DNA from: Acholeplasmatales bacterium
GTDB lineage: Bacteria > Bacillota_I > Bacilli_A > Acholeplasmatales > Anaeroplasmataceae
Assembly (NCBI GenBank): GCA_024698125.1
Contig: JAILRQ010000024.1
Location: 1 to 53,560, forward strand
Direction: 5' to 3'
DNA length: 53,560 nucleotides
Positions 51,772 to 53,560 of this stretch are shown piece by piece. Position 1 is the first letter of the stretch; each line of letters opens with the position of its first letter. The position numbers were made by a program, and so were the translations under genes. The notes under the pieces are model-generated. The model was given only the letters and a program-made list of their open reading frames with translations. It made no database searches and was not told where the DNA came from.

Positions 51772-52256
51772 TATAATCCAAGCTCCTTTTTAATATCATT
51801 TACACAGCATGAAAGTGTAATATTTTCTACCTCAACATCCTTGAAATAGTCATATTTATCCTTTCTTTCTAGGTAAAGCTCCTCAACTGTTTTAGTCTTA
51901 AACATAGGTCTTATATTTTCCTTATCATTTGCTATTCTATCTTTTAGAATATCAAGTGCTACATTAATATATACTACCTTGCCATTCATTAAAGCCTTAT
52001 TACTCTTATTCCTTATAATTCCTCCACCACAGGAAACTATATAACCATCCTTTGATTTGAAATCATATAAGGCTTCACTCTCAAGGGCTCTAAAGCCCTC
52101 CTCTCCTCTTTCCTCAAATATCTTGGGAATAGACATTGAGGCCTTTTCCTCAATATATTTATCAAGGTCTACATAAAGATATCCAATATCTTGACTAAGC
52201 TTTTTTCCAACAGATGATTTACCACATCCTGGCATACCTATTAAATAAATATTCAA
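51771..52256 (-). CDS. aroK: Shikimate kinase
   Basis: IYLIGMPGCGKSSVGKKLS, YVDLDKYIEEK, GEEGFRALESEAL, IVSCGGGII. Confidence 0.94.
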   Translation of the reverse strand: MNIYLIGMPGCGKSSVGKKLSQDIGYLYVDLDKYIEEKASMSIPKIFEERGEEGFRALESEALYDFKSKDGYIVSCGGGIIRNKSNKALMNGKVVYINVALDILKDRIANDKENIRPMFKTKTVEELYLERKDKYDYFKDVEVENITLSCCVNDIKKELGL

Positions 52257-52258
52257 AT

Positions 52259-53155
52259 CTATTCACCTCCAAGGAATTTTATAAGATCATTATAGATTGT
52301 ATCTATAGTCTCATCAATATTATTAATATTAACCTCATAGAAATGAGATGGCATTTGATTACGGAACCATGTCATTTGCCTTTTAGCTAAATGACGTGAG
52401 TTCTTCTTAATCTCATCAACTGCACTTTGAAGGCTTATATCCCCTGCAAAATATGGTAAAAGCTCCTTATAGCCAATTGCATGTGGATATATACCCTTAT
52501 CATATAAGCCCTTAACCTCATCAAGAAGTCCATCCTCTATCATCTTATCAACTCTTTGATCTATTCTTTTATATAATAAATCTCTATCTGAGACATTTAA
52601 ATAAATGATATAGGAATCAAATAAAGGTCTATTTAAGGCATTTTGATTAGAAACACTATTATTTGTGTCCTTAAATATTTCAATTGCCCTTAAAACCCTT
52701 TTTCTATTATTTGGATGAAGCTTTTCTCTATCCACAGTAGGATCTAAAGATAAAAGGTAGTTATATAATTCCTCATTAGAGTAATTCTTAAACTGCTCCT
52801 CAAAGCCTTCATCTCTTTTTTTGGCATCAAATCTATAATCATAGATAGCACTTTGAATATATAACCCTGTACCACCACAAATTATAGCCTTGTGATTTTT
52901 ATATATGACCTTTCTAGCCTCTGCCTGAAACATTGAAACATCATATTGCTCAGTTGGCTCTAGTACATCAATTAGGTGATGTATGACCCCCTGCATTTCT
53001 TCTGCTGTTGGCTTAGCACTACCAATATCTAAGCCCTTATATACTGCAACACTGTCACCAGAGATAATTTCAAGACCTAATCTCTTGGCAAGCTCAATAG
53101 ATATTTTAGTTTTACCTATCGCAGTAGGTCCAACAATCGCTATTACCTTATCCAT
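52259..53155 (-). CDS. miaA: tRNA dimethylallyltransferase
   Basis: IAIVGPTAIGKTKISIELAKRLGLEIISGDSVAVYKGLDIGSAKPT, VGGTGLYIQS-like, KRQMTWFRNQ. Confidence 0.95.
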   Translation of the reverse strand: MDKVIAIVGPTAIGKTKISIELAKRLGLEIISGDSVAVYKGLDIGSAKPTAEEMQGVIHHLIDVLEPTEQYDVSMFQAEARKVIYKNHKAIICGGTGLYIQSAIYDYRFDAKKRDEGFEEQFKNYSNEELYNYLLSLDPTVDREKLHPNNRKRVLRAIEIFKDTNNSVSNQNALNRPLFDSYIIYLNVSDRDLLYKRIDQRVDKMIEDGLLDEVKGLYDKGIYPHAIGYKELLPYFAGDISLQSAVDEIKKNSRHLAKRQMTWFRNQMPSHFYEVNINNIDETIDTIYNDLIKFLGGE

Positions 53156-53157
53156 TA

Positions 53158-53560
53158 TTACATCTCACGAAGGAATAGCTTCTCAAGATAATCCTTATCA
53201 AGCCTTATAATGGTAGGTCTTCCATGTGGGCATGTATATGGGTTATTACATTTATTAAGCTGAGCTACAAGGCCCATTGCCTCTCTTTGGTCAACATTAT
53301 GGTTAGCCTTAATTGATGACTTGCAGGCAATTTGCTTACTTATTCTATCTCTTTGCTTAATAATAGATATTTCCTTATCCTCATAGAATGAGTCTATAAG
53401 ATTATGAACGAAGGTATCTATATTATCAAAATCCATCCAATATGGAACCTCTCGTACTGCATAGGCATTAGCTGATATTTGACTCATAATAATACCAAGA
53501 GATGCAAGCTTATCTAGATTCTCTTCAACAAATATCATTTCAGCAGGGCTGAACTCTAGT
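53158..53560 (-). CDS. mutL: DNA mismatch repair protein MutL, C-terminal part, cut by right edge
   Basis: LEFSPAEMIFVEENLDKLASLGI reads in frame to the window edge; ACKSSIKANH and C-terminal CPHGRPTIIRL motifs; precedes miaA. Confidence 0.93.
   Translation of the reverse strand, partial: LEFSPAEMIFVEENLDKLASLGIIMSQISANAYAVREVPYWMDFDNIDTFVHNLIDSFYEDKEISIIKQRDRISKQIACKSSIKANHNVDQREAMGLVAQLNKCNNPYTCPHGRPTIIRLDKDYLEKLFLREM

Overview
This is a low-GC, Firmicutes/Bacilli-like chromosomal window of mostly housekeeping genes, nearly all on the minus strand. TGA is used as a stop, so the code is standard. Recognisable blocks, left to right: (i) a surface lipase/leucine-rich-repeat protein with a lipoprotein gene cut by the left edge; (ii) M18 aminopeptidase, acyl-ACP thioesterase and aldo/keto reductase; (iii) a complete arginine operon argG-H-C-J-B-D-F behind a T-box and a second attenuator-like leader; (iv) hslO; (v) two paralogous FtsX-type ABC permease pairs separated by rubrerythrin, one with an eroded ATPase; (vi) eno, a large uncharacterised protein, tyrS with a T-box, and a CcpA/LacI-like regulator; (vii) a MalY-like aminotransferase, a DUF3737-like protein and a heterodimeric ABC exporter; (viii) the rimP-nusA-ylxR-ylxQ-infB-rbfA operon; (ix) a third FtsX-type ABC locus with a damaged upstream gene; (x) coaD, a pyridoxamine kinase-like gene, uvrC, rpoZ, gmk, a CorC/HlyC-like gene, efp, aroQ, aroK, miaA and the mutL 3' end. 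I saw no CRISPR array, rRNA, convincing tRNA or intact transposase. The strongest leads are the layered arg leader, the EF-P with an altered modification loop, the decaying and chimeric ABC loci, and an uncharacterised 688-aa protein. I found no clear evidence of an entirely new multi-gene system. All calls come from reading the sequence; no database search was run.
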